Below are positions 30,783 to 39,738 of a stretch of DNA of 58,765 bases, in pieces. Numbering within the stretch: position 1 is the stretch's first letter; each line of letters starts with the position of its first letter. The position numbers and the translations under genes were made by a program. The stretch is from RGIG1927 sp045546275 (GTDB lineage Bacteria; Bacillota; Clostridia; UMGS1883), in NCBI GenBank assembly GCA_045546275.1, contig JAZQCM010000032.1, forward strand, positions 1 through 58,765. The letters are read 5' to 3'. Below the pieces are notes generated by a model. That model worked only from the letters and a program-made list of their open reading frames with translations, ran no database searches and was not told where the DNA came from.

Positions 30783-32357
30783 TCAATCCTCCGAACCTGT
30801 TATACAGCTTGTAAGCTTTTCAATCATTTCCCTTTTAAAGCCAAAGCTTGACTTATTTGCAATGAGCCTTGCGCTTATGGGAACAATGGTTTCAACAACC
30901 TCCAAGTCATTTTCCTTTAAGGTTGTACCTGTTTCAACAATATCAACTATTACATCGCTTAAATTCAAAATTGGTGCAATTTCAATGGAGCCGTTAAGGT
31001 GGATAATGTCAATGTCACGGCCAATGGATGTGTAGTAATTTTTTGCAATGTTTGTGAACTTTGTGGCAACTCGCAAGGTTTTTTCGGTGTCGTCACAAAA
31101 GTCTTTCTTTGCGGCAACCGCCATACGGCACTTGCCTATGTCCAAATCCAAAAGCTCATACACGTCAGGCTCGTATTCCAAAAGAATATCTTTGCCTGCA
31201 ACGCCTATGTCTGCGGCACCACGTTCAACATAAATGGAAACATCGCTTGGCTTTACCCAGAAATATCTGACGCCCTTTTCTTCGTTTTCAAAAATGAGCT
31301 TACGGTTGTTTTCTTTAATGGAGGGGCATTCAAAGCCTGCTTTTTCAAACATGTTGTATACTTTTTCTCCAAGTCTTCCCTTGGGAAGAGCAATGTTTAA
31401 AAACTGCTTTTCGCTTATTTTTGTTTCGTTATTTTCATCGGTAAGGTTTTCAAGCCTTGACAAATTATCAAGATAAACCGCAAAGCCGATTGCTTTGTCG
31501 CCTCTGCCCATTTTTTTCAAAAGGTTATCGTATTCGCCCCCTGAAAGAACACTGTCGGCGATTTTTTCCACATAGCCTTTAAACACAATGCCATTGTAAT
31601 AGTTTACGTCATTTGCTACCGAAAAGTCAATATTAACATTGGCTTTATAGCCCTTATTTTCAAGAATTTGGGAAACAAATTCCAATTCACGCACGTTTTC
31701 GTTGTAATTTCCGCAAATTTCCTTTATGCTTTCAATCACCTTTGAGCATTCACCATAGGAAAGTGCAAGCTTTTTTATGCCGTCAAAGGCAGTTTTGTTG
31801 TCCTTGCACAATTCTTCAATGCGATGAGTGTTTTTTTCGCTCATTGCTTTTATTAATTCTTCCCTGTTCTCCTCGTCAATGCCGAAAAGGTTAAACACAT
31901 CGTTTACAATACCAAGGTGCGAAAGGTTTAAAATAAATGACTTTGAAATGCTTTCAAGGCTTTCAACAGCTAAAAGCACTACCTCGGCAATGTGGCTTTT
32001 TTCAATGTTACCAATGCATTCCAAGCCTACCTGCATAATTTCCTTAAAGGAGTTTGTGCCCTTTGACACACGGTACACGTTTTCGTTGTAGTAAACCTTT
32101 CGTACTCCAACTGAATCGTTTTTTGTGTTTTTGATAATGGAAAGAGTAACGTCGGGCTTTAGTGCCATAAGCTTGCCGTCGGTGTCGTTAAAGGTGATTA
32201 CATTGTCCGAAACAAGAAAGCTTTTGTTTTTTGCATACAAATCGTACTCTTCGAACTTGCTCATTTTAAACTGGCTGTAGCCATACTTTTTATATAATGA
32301 ACGAAGGGTGTATATTGCCTTTTCGTCATTTTTTAAAACACTCATGTCTATTGTCAT
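30783..32357 (-). CDS. hisG: HisZ-HisG fusion: ATP phosphoribosyltransferase with its regulatory subunit
   Basis: 524 residues. Residues 1-302 are a class II HisRS-like HisZ (TDGKLMALKPDVTLSI, FKEIMQVGLECIG, VLSGGEYDNLL), a linker spans about 303-317, and residues 318-524 are a short-form HisG (NIALPKGRLGEKVY, RGAADIGVAGKDIL, the PRPP loop DVIVDIVETGTTLKEN). Short HisG normally needs a separate HisZ to form the hetero-octamer and to sense histidine; here both are one chain. It catalyses the first, feedback-controlled step. No frameshift is needed to read through. The ATG at 32357 sits 1 bp after the yerC stop. Confidence 0.93.
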   Translation of the reverse strand: MTIDMSVLKNDEKAIYTLRSLYKKYGYSQFKMSKFEEYDLYAKNKSFLVSDNVITFNDTDGKLMALKPDVTLSIIKNTKNDSVGVRKVYYNENVYRVSKGTNSFKEIMQVGLECIGNIEKSHIAEVVLLAVESLESISKSFILNLSHLGIVNDVFNLFGIDEENREELIKAMSEKNTHRIEELCKDNKTAFDGIKKLALSYGECSKVIESIKEICGNYNENVRELEFVSQILENKGYKANVNIDFSVANDVNYYNGIVFKGYVEKIADSVLSGGEYDNLLKKMGRGDKAIGFAVYLDNLSRLENLTDENNETKISEKQFLNIALPKGRLGEKVYNMFEKAGFECPSIKENNRKLIFENEEKGVRYFWVKPSDVSIYVERGAADIGVAGKDILLEYEPDVYELLDLDIGKCRMAVAAKKDFCDDTEKTLRVATKFTNIAKNYYTSIGRDIDIIHLNGSIEIAPILNLSDVIVDIVETGTTLKENDLEVVETIVPISARLIANKSSFGFKREMIEKLTSCITGSED

Positions 32358-32358
32358 A

Positions 32359-32646
32359 TTACTTGCCCCCAAGTCTTTCTAATATAAGATTGTATCCGCC
32401 TGCGCCATAAATAAGGCACTTGTTAACTCTGCTTATTGTGGCTGTGGATGCGCCTGTTTTGCCCGACACCTCAGTGTAGCTGAGACCTTTTTTAAGAGCC
32501 TTTGCCACCTGAAGACGTTGCGCTAAATCCTGCAGCTCCTTAACTGTACATATATCTTCAAAAAACTTTAAGCACTCTTCCTCGTTTTCTAAGAGAAGAA
32601 TTGCCTCAAACAGCTTTTTCATATCTTCTGAATAAAAATTAGTCAT
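32359..32646 (-). CDS. yerC: TrpR-superfamily regulator YerC/YecD type, probable histidine repressor
   Basis: 95 residues; the start at 32646 follows AGGAGGGAG, and longer forms would run into dnaE. All-helical TrpR-like fold: NFYSEDMKKLFEAILLL, EECLKFFEDICTVKELQDLA, then the HTH LSYTEVSGKTGASTATISRV. In Firmicutes this family is linked by gene context to his operons (HisR). As first gene of the complete his operon, behind a promoter with a short palindrome in its spacer, it is predicted to repress the operon, with histidine as likely co-repressor. Confidence 0.9.
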   Translation of the reverse strand: MTNFYSEDMKKLFEAILLLENEEECLKFFEDICTVKELQDLAQRLQVAKALKKGLSYTEVSGKTGASTATISRVNKCLIYGAGGYNLILERLGGK

Positions 32647-32676
32647 TTTTTCTCCCTCCTGCAAATGTACTTTACC

Positions 32677-32705
32677 ACTATACCACACTAAAGTGCTAAA
32701 GTCAA
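32677..32705 (-). promoter_or_regulatory. his operon promoter
   Basis: Minus strand TTGACT (32700-32705), 17 bp, TATAGT (32677-32682), only 4 bp beyond the dnaE terminator stem and about 30 bp before the yerC start. Confidence 0.88.
32686..32695. promoter_or_regulatory. Candidate YerC/HisR operator
   Basis: CACTAAAGTG, an exact CACT-AA-AGTG dyad inside the -35/-10 spacer; binding here would block RNA polymerase. A related half-site, CCACT, lies at 32675-32679. Confidence 0.5.
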
Positions 32706-32708
32706 TAT

Positions 32709-32736
32709 AAAAGTGCGGAAAATTTTCCGCACTTTT
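32709..32736 (-). terminator. Terminator of the pyrH-dnaE gene string
   Basis: AAGTGCGGAAAA/TTTTCCGCACTT, a 12-bp perfect stem at 32711-32734 that begins a few bp after the dnaE stop, with T-rich sequence following on the minus strand. Confidence 0.85.
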
Positions 32737-32737
32737 T

Positions 32738-35700
32738 TTACCCAATTTCGCATCTTGTTTCTGCAAAAAATGTGTCAACAAGATTTTTAATTTTTTCCGC
32801 ATCAACCTGTATGGTGGAATGTGCTTCAATTACCCTGTCGGGGAATTTTAACAAAACCTTATCAAAGCCCTTTTGCGAAAGAAGAATTTTTCTTAAATCG
32901 TCAAAACGCTTTTCCTCGCCATTTTTAAGGTTAATGACAAGTGTTTTTGTTAGGGCGTTTTTATCCTGCTTCTGAATGGGGGCAACAGTGTCAAGTATGA
33001 GCTTTGGAAGTGCATCTTCACGGATATCCAATCTTCCCGAAAGGGAAACAATTTCCCCTTCTTTTATAATGCTGTCGGATTGAGCTAAGGTTTTGGGGAA
33101 CACAACAACCTCAATGCTGCCCGTAAAATCTTCCAACTGAACAAAGCTCATCATTGTATTGTTTTTGGTAAGCTTGTCACGGCGTGAGGTTATAATGCCT
33201 GCAAGCACAACATTCTGCTTGTCGTGGTATTTTTCCTCGCCATCCTCTTCGGAAAGAGTGATTTGTGCAATCCGGTCGTAAATTTCTCTGTCAACCAGGC
33301 CTCGGTAATCATCCAACGGATGACCTGAAAAATACATTCCGCCCCATTCCTTTTCCATTTCAAGAATCATGTTCTTGGGAAGTGGCGGTGCAGGTGCCAG
33401 ATCGTCCTTTTCGGTTGAATCGTCGCCTAAAATGTCACCGAAAAGATTAATTTGTCCTTCAATGTTGCTCTTTTTTTCGTTCATTGCCGAAGAAAGAATT
33501 TCCTCATAAGCTGCAAGGAGCTTGTTTCGTTCGGGAACAATTGAGTCAAATGCACCAACACGGATAATGCCTTCAACGGCACGCTTGTTCAAATCCTTGC
33601 CACTCATGCGCTTTGCAAAGTCGGTAAAGGACTTGAATTCTCCGTTTTCTTCTCTTTCGGCAACCACCTTGTCCATAAATGCAATACCAACATTTTTAAC
33701 ACTGCCTAAGCCAAAGCGGATGTTGTTGCCCTCCACGCTGAAGGAGGAGTAGCTTTTGTTAATGTCGGGCGGAAGAATGTCAATGCCCATTTTGCGGCAT
33801 TTTTCCACATATAATGAAACCTTGCTTGTTTCGTCCATAAAGCCTGTAATAAGTGCTGCCATAAAGTAAATGGGATAAAAGCACTTAAGGTACGCTGTCT
33901 GGTAAGCCACGTATGCATAGGCTGCAGCATGGGACTTATTGAATGCATATTTTGCAAATGCATCCATGTCGTCGAAAATACTTGTGGCAGTTTTTTCGTC
34001 AACACCCTTTTTTGCACAGCCGGGCACAATTACGTTACCGTTTTCATCAACCTCCCCATGGATAAAGGCGTTTCTTGCCTTTACCATTTCCTTTTCCTTT
34101 TTCTTACTCATGGCACGTCTTACTTCGTCACTTCTGCCCAAGGAAAAGCCTGCAAGGGTTCTTACAATTTCCATAACCTGCTCCTGGTAAACTATACAGC
34201 CGTAGGTTTCCTTTAATATGCCTTCCAGTAAAGGATGCTTGTAGGTTACCAGATGAGGGTTTTGCTTGTTTCGGATGTACTGAGGGATAAAGTCCATTGG
34301 TCCGGGACGGTAAAGGGCAATGCCCGCGGTAATGTCGTCAAGACAGCCCGGCTCTAATTTACGCATGAAGTTTGTCATGCCTTCGCTTTCAAGCTGGAAC
34401 ACACCCTCCGTGTCCCCTCGTGAAATCATTTTATATACCTCGGGTGCTTCGTAGTTAATATTTGCTAAATCTATCTCAACACCCTTTGCTTTTGCAATTT
34501 CAATACAGTTTCGGATAATGGTAAGGTTTTTAAGGCCCAAAAAGTCCATTTTTAAAAGACCTAATTCTTCAACAGTATCCTTTGTAAACTGTGTTACAAC
34601 CACGTCTTCATTTTTTGAAAGGGGGATGTGGTTATCTAATCTGTCACCACAAATAACAACACCTGCCGCATGAGTACCGCTTGACTTTGGAAGCCCTTCA
34701 ATGCTCATGGCTGTATCAATAAGCTTTTTAACCCTTTCGTCTTCCTCGTAGGCTTCCTTGAGCTTTGGTGTTTCAAGTGCCTCCTTAATAGTTACGTTCA
34801 AGGTTTTGGGCACTAATTTTGCAACTGCATCCACCTCGTTGTAGGGAATTCCCATAACCCTGCCTGCATCACGGATTGCACCCTTTGCCTTCATTGTGCC
34901 GAAGGTTACAATCTGGCACACGTTGTCACTGCCGTACTTGTTTACAACGTAGTCAATAACCTCGCCACGGCGTTCAACGCAAAAGTCAATATCAATATCG
35001 GGCATGGAAACACGCTCAGGGTTTAAGAAGCGCTCAAAAAGAAGATTGTGACGGATGGGGTCAATGTCGGTTATCTCCAGCACATAGGAAACAATACTGC
35101 CTGCCGCACTGCCACGACCCGGGCCAACGTATATACCGTTTCTCTTTGCGTAGCCTATAAAGTCCGAAACTATTAAAAAGTAGTCGGTAAAGCCCATGGA
35201 GTTTATTACAGATAATTCGTAATTTAATCTTTCGTTGAGCTTTTCATCGGCTTTTCCGTAGCGCTTTATAAGACCTTTATTGCAAAGCTCTTGAAGATAG
35301 CTTACCTTGCTGTAGCCATCAGGCACCTTAAATTCGGGCAAAAGCTTTTGGTGAAACTCAAACTCAAACTGACACATGTCGGCAATAAGGTTTGTGTTGT
35401 CACAGGCTGAGGGCATGAACTTGAATAACTCTCGCATTTCCTCCTCGCTCTTTAAGTAAAACTCGTCGGTTGAAAACCTCATGCGGTTTTCATCGGAAAG
35501 GTTTTTGCCTGTTTGTATGCACAAAAGCACGTCCTGATATGCGGCGTCTTCCTTTTTAATGTAGTGAATGTCGTTTGTTGCAACAAAGGGAGTGTTTGTT
35601 TCCTCGCCCAACTTAATAAGAAGAGGCATAATACGCCTTTGCTCTTCAATGTTGTGGTCCTGTAATTCAATATAAAAGTCGTCAAAAATTTCTTTGTATT

Positions 35701-36175
35701 CCAAAAGTGCGGCTTTTGCACCCTCGTAGTCGCCTTCAAGTAATCTTGATGGTATCCTGCCTGCAAGACATGCCGACAACGCCACAATACCCTCGGAATG
35801 TTTTCTTAGCTCACTCATGTCGGTTCGGGGGCGGTAATAAAAGCCTTCCACCGCCGCACGGGAAACTATTTTACAAATGTTTTCATAGCCTGTTAAGTTT
35901 TTTGCTAAAAGCACAAGGTGAAAATTATCTGCATCCTCACGGGTGGACTTGTCCAAAAGGCTTCTTGGTGCCACATAAACCTCGCAGCCTATGATTGGTT
36001 TTACGCCTTCATTTTTGCATGCCTTATAAAAATCCACCACGCCGTACATAACGCCGTGGTCGGTGAGTGCAATTGCATTTTGCCCTAATTCTTTGGCTCT
36101 TTTTGGCAAATCGGCAACTCGTGCCGCACCGTCAAGAAGGGAGTATTCACTATGTACATGTAAATGTGTAAACAT
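32738..36175 (-). CDS. dnaE: DNA polymerase III alpha subunit, DnaE type
   Basis: 1145 residues, full length. An N-terminal PHP domain (THLHVHSEYSLLDGA to about 210) is followed by the C-family polymerase core (GPGRGSAAGSIVSYVL; catalytic aspartates in MPDIDIDFCVERRG, about residue 400; YRPGPMDFIP), tandem HhH (about 800-870) and an OB fold near 980-1060. There is no DnaQ-like exonuclease insertion, so this is DnaE rather than PolC. In Firmicutes with both, DnaE extends primers for PolC; PolC is not in this window. Gap of 2 bp from whiA. Last gene of the long minus-strand string. Confidence 0.97.
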   Translation of the reverse strand: MFTHLHVHSEYSLLDGAARVADLPKRAKELGQNAIALTDHGVMYGVVDFYKACKNEGVKPIIGCEVYVAPRSLLDKSTREDADNFHLVLLAKNLTGYENICKIVSRAAVEGFYYRPRTDMSELRKHSEGIVALSACLAGRIPSRLLEGDYEGAKAALLEYKEIFDDFYIELQDHNIEEQRRIMPLLIKLGEETNTPFVATNDIHYIKKEDAAYQDVLLCIQTGKNLSDENRMRFSTDEFYLKSEEEMRELFKFMPSACDNTNLIADMCQFEFEFHQKLLPEFKVPDGYSKVSYLQELCNKGLIKRYGKADEKLNERLNYELSVINSMGFTDYFLIVSDFIGYAKRNGIYVGPGRGSAAGSIVSYVLEITDIDPIRHNLLFERFLNPERVSMPDIDIDFCVERRGEVIDYVVNKYGSDNVCQIVTFGTMKAKGAIRDAGRVMGIPYNEVDAVAKLVPKTLNVTIKEALETPKLKEAYEEDERVKKLIDTAMSIEGLPKSSGTHAAGVVICGDRLDNHIPLSKNEDVVVTQFTKDTVEELGLLKMDFLGLKNLTIIRNCIEIAKAKGVEIDLANINYEAPEVYKMISRGDTEGVFQLESEGMTNFMRKLEPGCLDDITAGIALYRPGPMDFIPQYIRNKQNPHLVTYKHPLLEGILKETYGCIVYQEQVMEIVRTLAGFSLGRSDEVRRAMSKKKEKEMVKARNAFIHGEVDENGNVIVPGCAKKGVDEKTATSIFDDMDAFAKYAFNKSHAAAYAYVAYQTAYLKCFYPIYFMAALITGFMDETSKVSLYVEKCRKMGIDILPPDINKSYSSFSVEGNNIRFGLGSVKNVGIAFMDKVVAEREENGEFKSFTDFAKRMSGKDLNKRAVEGIIRVGAFDSIVPERNKLLAAYEEILSSAMNEKKSNIEGQINLFGDILGDDSTEKDDLAPAPPLPKNMILEMEKEWGGMYFSGHPLDDYRGLVDREIYDRIAQITLSEEDGEEKYHDKQNVVLAGIITSRRDKLTKNNTMMSFVQLEDFTGSIEVVVFPKTLAQSDSIIKEGEIVSLSGRLDIREDALPKLILDTVAPIQKQDKNALTKTLVINLKNGEEKRFDDLRKILLSQKGFDKVLLKFPDRVIEAHSTIQVDAEKIKNLVDTFFAETRCEIG

Positions 36176-36177
36176 TA

Positions 36178-37059
36178 TTAATCACCTAATTCTTGGGCTA
36201 TTTGAACTAATTTATTCAATCGGTTATTCATGGTGCTTTTTGACAAGGGCGGGTCACAAAGCGATGCAAGCTCACTTATGGAAGCACCGTCGTTTTCAAG
36301 GCGAAGCTTTGCCGCCTCACGAAGCTTTGGCTTTAATGAGTCAAGACCCATTCTTTTTTCAATGAGCTTTATTGCCTTTGTCTGCTTGTAGGAATTTTCG
36401 CTTGCTCTGTCGGCATTTGCTATGTCGCAATTTGTAATGCGGTTGGTGTTGTTTCGTTTGTCCTTTACAACCTTTGCCTCTAAAACCGTAAACACTGCGT
36501 TTGACGCTTCGGTTACCTTGAGCATGTCCTGCACGGATTCACTGTTATTTGTGTATACAACAAAGTTGTTTTTTCGTTTTGTTTTTTTTGCATCAACACC
36601 CATGGACAACAAAATATTATAAACCTTGTCCACAGCAGTTTCGTTTTCGGAAAAGATTTCCATCCGATAGGCTTTTTCGGGGTTTGACACACTGCCCGAC
36701 GCCAGAAATGCACCACGCACAAATGCACGCTGACAGCACATTTCCTTTTCAATGTCAATTGCTTCGTCCACACGAATATATGCATCAAGCTCCAATTCGC
36801 CCAAAATGTTGTCGGGGATTAAAAATTTGTAGCCCTCCGCATTTTCGCTCAAACGGTCGGGATAATTTATTCTGCAGGTTTTGCAAAGATACGAGGAAAC
36901 CTTTTTTGCAAGATTAAAATCATCAGTGCCGAAAATAACGTTTCCCTCGTAGCACACACCGCCAAACATTAAAATTGCTCTTAATTCCGATGCCATACAG
37001 CAGTTTTTTCTTGTGCGAATATTATTCAGTTCTTCCTTTACTTCTTCCAGAAATGTCAT
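36178..37059 (-). CDS. whiA: WhiA, DNA-binding cell division/chromosome regulator
   Basis: 293 residues. The N-terminal half is a LAGLIDADG-like fold without catalytic residues (RGAFLASGSVSNPEKAYRMEI, about 115-135) and the C-terminal HTH ends with LREAAKLRLENDGASISELASL and SKSTMNNRLNKL. WhiA affects division and chromosome segregation in Firmicutes. It follows rapZ by 3 bp; the yvcK gene normally found between them is absent. Confidence 0.95.
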   Translation of the reverse strand: MTFLEEVKEELNNIRTRKNCCMASELRAILMFGGVCYEGNVIFGTDDFNLAKKVSSYLCKTCRINYPDRLSENAEGYKFLIPDNILGELELDAYIRVDEAIDIEKEMCCQRAFVRGAFLASGSVSNPEKAYRMEIFSENETAVDKVYNILLSMGVDAKKTKRKNNFVVYTNNSESVQDMLKVTEASNAVFTVLEAKVVKDKRNNTNRITNCDIANADRASENSYKQTKAIKLIEKRMGLDSLKPKLREAAKLRLENDGASISELASLCDPPLSKSTMNNRLNKLVQIAQELGD

Positions 37060-37062
37060 AAT

Positions 37063-37923
37063 TTACTTTCTTTCTATATCACGGTGAGAGCTTTTTGAAT
37101 ATATGCCATTCTTTTCAAAAATTTTGCTTAATGCCTCGGTTATGGCAACGCTTCTGTGCTTGCCTCCGGTACAGCCGATGGAAATGGTAATCTGCCTTCT
37201 GCCGTCACGGATGTAGTGAGGAATAAGATACAAAATCATGTCGGTATACTTTTTAATAAACTCTTCGCATTGTTCATTTTCGGTAACGTATTTGTACACA
37301 TCTTCTTCCAACCCTGTTCTGTAGCGCATGTTTTCCACATAGTAGGGATTTGGCAAAAACCTTACGTCCATAACAAGGTCGGTGGAGTTTGGAATGCCGT
37401 ACTTAAACCCAAAACTCATTACATTAACATAAAAGAAGTTTTCCTTTTCTTCTTCCGAGCCGAATTTACTTCTTACCAATTCGCAAAGCTCTCTTGTTAA
37501 AAGGTTTGATGTGTTTATAATGTGGTCGGCTCTTTTTCTTATGCTTGCCAAAAGCTCTTTTTCCTTTGTAATGCCAACCTCAACCCTGCCCTTGGGCGCG
37601 AGGGGATGTGCTCGTCTTGTTTCCTTGTAGCGCCTCACAAGGGATGGGTCGTCAGCCTCTAAGAACACAATTTCATAGGGGCAGGTTTCCTTGGGAATTT
37701 TATCAAGCTCGTCTTCAATGGTTTCAAACATTTCGCCACCGCGGATGTCGGTAACAACAGCAACATTTTCCGCCTTTATTTTTCCACTGGCACAAGCCTC
37801 GGCAAAGGACGAAAGGAACAAAATCGGCATATTGTCAATGCAGTAATAGCCCATATCCTCTAAAAAGTGGAGTACATGAGTTTTACCTGCACCGGATACA
37901 CCTGTTATTATCAAAAATTTCAT
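37063..37923 (-). CDS. rapZ: RapZ/YvcJ family nucleotide-binding protein
   Basis: 286 residues. Walker A GVSGAGKTHVLH (residues 8-19), VVTDIRGGEMF (about 58) and the C-terminal ISIGCTGGKHRSVAITEAL are typical. In E. coli RapZ controls GlcN-6-P synthase through small RNAs; in Firmicutes YvcJ hydrolyses nucleotides and its physiological role is less clear. It sits between murB and whiA, with gaps of 11 and 3 bp, the conserved Firmicutes neighbourhood. Confidence 0.94.
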   Translation of the reverse strand: MKFLIITGVSGAGKTHVLHFLEDMGYYCIDNMPILFLSSFAEACASGKIKAENVAVVTDIRGGEMFETIEDELDKIPKETCPYEIVFLEADDPSLVRRYKETRRAHPLAPKGRVEVGITKEKELLASIRKRADHIINTSNLLTRELCELVRSKFGSEEEKENFFYVNVMSFGFKYGIPNSTDLVMDVRFLPNPYYVENMRYRTGLEEDVYKYVTENEQCEEFIKKYTDMILYLIPHYIRDGRRQITISIGCTGGKHRSVAITEALSKIFEKNGIYSKSSHRDIERK

Positions 37924-37934
37924 ACCTTCACATC

Positions 37935-38801
37935 CTATTCCCAGTATTTAACCTCAGGCTCTAATTTAACGCCTGAATTTTCAAGCACTTTTTCTTTTAT
38001 TAAATCCATCAGCTTAAGTATGTCGCCTGTTGTGGCGTTACACTTATTAATCACAAAGCCAGAATGCTTTTCGCTGACCATGGCACCGCCCACACTTACG
38101 CCTTTTAAGTTTGCCTCCTCAATAAGAGCTGCCGCAAAATGCCCTTCGGGACGTTTGAAGGTGCTTCCTGCAGAGGGGTATTCAAGAGGCTGTTTTGTTC
38201 GTCTTTTTTCGGCAAGGCACTTCATTTTTTCAAGTATTTCTTCGCTATTGCCTCGCTTAAGCTTAAACCCTACCCTTGTTATAACATAGTTTTTATCGGA
38301 GAAAAAGCTTTTTCGGTAGCCGAAGCACGCTGTGTCACAGTCCATACGGTAGGTTACGCCCTTGTCTGTTGCGTATTCAATCCAGTCAACAATATCCTTC
38401 ATTTCGCCACCGTATGCCCCTGCATTCATAATAATTGCACCGCCAACGCTACCGGGGATGCCGTGTGCAAATTCCATTCCCGTAAGGGAATTTTTGTAGG
38501 CTATCTGAGCACATGCAGATAAAAGTGCCCCTGCATGGCAAATTAAAATGTCGCCGTCAACTGTGATTTCGCTAAGCTTTTTACCAATGTAAATAACAGG
38601 CTTACTAACCCCGTTATCCGACACAAGTAAATTTGAGCCGTTGCCTAAAACATAGTATTCCTCAAGATTTTTTAAAACATTGCAAAGCGCCTCAATAGTT
38701 TCAGGCTCAATAAATATTTTTGCAATACCTCCTGTTTTAAAGGAAGTATACTCCTTTAATTGTACGTTTTCACGTACAACACAGTTTTCAAATTCGTACA
38801 A
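37935..38801 (-). CDS. murB: UDP-N-acetylenolpyruvoylglucosamine reductase
   Basis: 288 residues. An FAD enzyme making UDP-MurNAc, the step after MurA. FAD-binding GNGSNLLVSDNG and GIPGSVGGAIIMNAGAYGGEM, the active-site Ser region YPSAGSTFKRPEG and the terminal Glu in LEPEVKYW are present. The short form is that of type II MurB. Gap of 16 bp from the ROK kinase gene. Confidence 0.96.
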   Translation of the reverse strand: MYEFENCVVRENVQLKEYTSFKTGGIAKIFIEPETIEALCNVLKNLEEYYVLGNGSNLLVSDNGVSKPVIYIGKKLSEITVDGDILICHAGALLSACAQIAYKNSLTGMEFAHGIPGSVGGAIIMNAGAYGGEMKDIVDWIEYATDKGVTYRMDCDTACFGYRKSFFSDKNYVITRVGFKLKRGNSEEILEKMKCLAEKRRTKQPLEYPSAGSTFKRPEGHFAAALIEEANLKGVSVGGAMVSEKHSGFVINKCNATTGDILKLMDLIKEKVLENSGVKLEPEVKYWE

Positions 38802-38817
38802 TTATTTCACCACCACA

Positions 38818-39729
38818 TTATTGCTGGGTATAAAGAAAGCTTGCGCCTATAACACCTGCGTCATTAAAAAGCTTTGAAACTTCAATTTGTGTTTGTTTTA
38901 ACGCCTTACGGTTACCTGTACGGGAGTTTTTATTTACAAATTCTCTTACAGGCTGTAAGAGCCTTTCGCCCTCGTAGCTCACACCGCCACCGATAACAAG
39001 TAATTCAGGTTGGAAAATGTTCACCAGGTCGCAAACGCCCTCTGAAACATATTCAAGCCATTTATCCAAAACCTTTTGTGCAGCTTTGTTGCCCTTAAGG
39101 CTTTCTTCAAAGGCGGTTTTGCCGTTCACCTCACCTGTAAAGCCTGCGTCACGAGTCTGACGTGAAAGAGCCGAAACAGAGGCATATCTTTCCCAACAGC
39201 CCAAGCGACCGCAGTTGCATTTTTCGCCATCCTTTACAAGGGTAATGTGACCCACCTCACCTGCGCCGCCGTTGATGCCACGAAGTATTTTTCCGTTTAA
39301 AATAATACCTCCGCCAACGCCTGTACCAAGTGTTACAAACAAAAAGCTGTTGCTTTTAATATCGGACACAATGTATTCGCCCAATGCCGCACAGTTTGCA
39401 TCGTTGTCAACAAAGGCATCCTTGCCTGTTTTTTCTTTTATATAACGGCAAATTTCAACATTTTCATAATTTTCAATGTTGGGGCATTCCACCACAACAC
39501 CTTTGTTACTGTCACATATGCCTGTTGTGCCTATGCCAACTGTGTAAATGTCGTCCAAGGTGAGCTTTGCCTTGTCTAAAAGCTCATTTATAATGCCAAC
39601 CACACTTTCGGGAACCTCTGCCCCGTTTTTAGGCGTGGGGGTTTTGCCCTTAATTACAACATTTCCGTTTTTTTCAACTACGGCACATTTTATAAAGGTG
39701 CCACCTATATCAACGCCGATATTTTTCAT
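38818..39729 (-). CDS. ROK-family sugar kinase (glucokinase-like)
   Basis: 303 residues. ATP loop NIGVDIGGTFIKCAVV, catalytic base in DNDANCAALGE (about residue 105), GTGVGGGIILNG, and the ROK zinc site in GEVGHI with CNCGRLGCWE (about 178-187). No N-terminal HTH, so it is an enzyme rather than a repressor. Glucokinase is most likely, but other hexoses or N-acetylhexosamines are possible. It lies among HprK, a PHP protein and MurB, a setting that links sugar supply and wall synthesis. Confidence 0.92.
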   Translation of the reverse strand: MKNIGVDIGGTFIKCAVVEKNGNVVIKGKTPTPKNGAEVPESVVGIINELLDKAKLTLDDIYTVGIGTTGICDSNKGVVVECPNIENYENVEICRYIKEKTGKDAFVDNDANCAALGEYIVSDIKSNSFLFVTLGTGVGGGIILNGKILRGINGGAGEVGHITLVKDGEKCNCGRLGCWERYASVSALSRQTRDAGFTGEVNGKTAFEESLKGNKAAQKVLDKWLEYVSEGVCDLVNIFQPELLVIGGGVSYEGERLLQPVREFVNKNSRTGNRKALKQTQIEVSKLFNDAGVIGASFLYTQQ

Positions 39730-39738
39730 TTTATTCTC

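Noticed and set aside
32647..32829. A longer N-terminus for YerC, overlapping dnaE
   Set aside because: It would cross the dnaE stop, the terminator and the his promoter; AGGAGGGAG marks the internal ATG at 32646.
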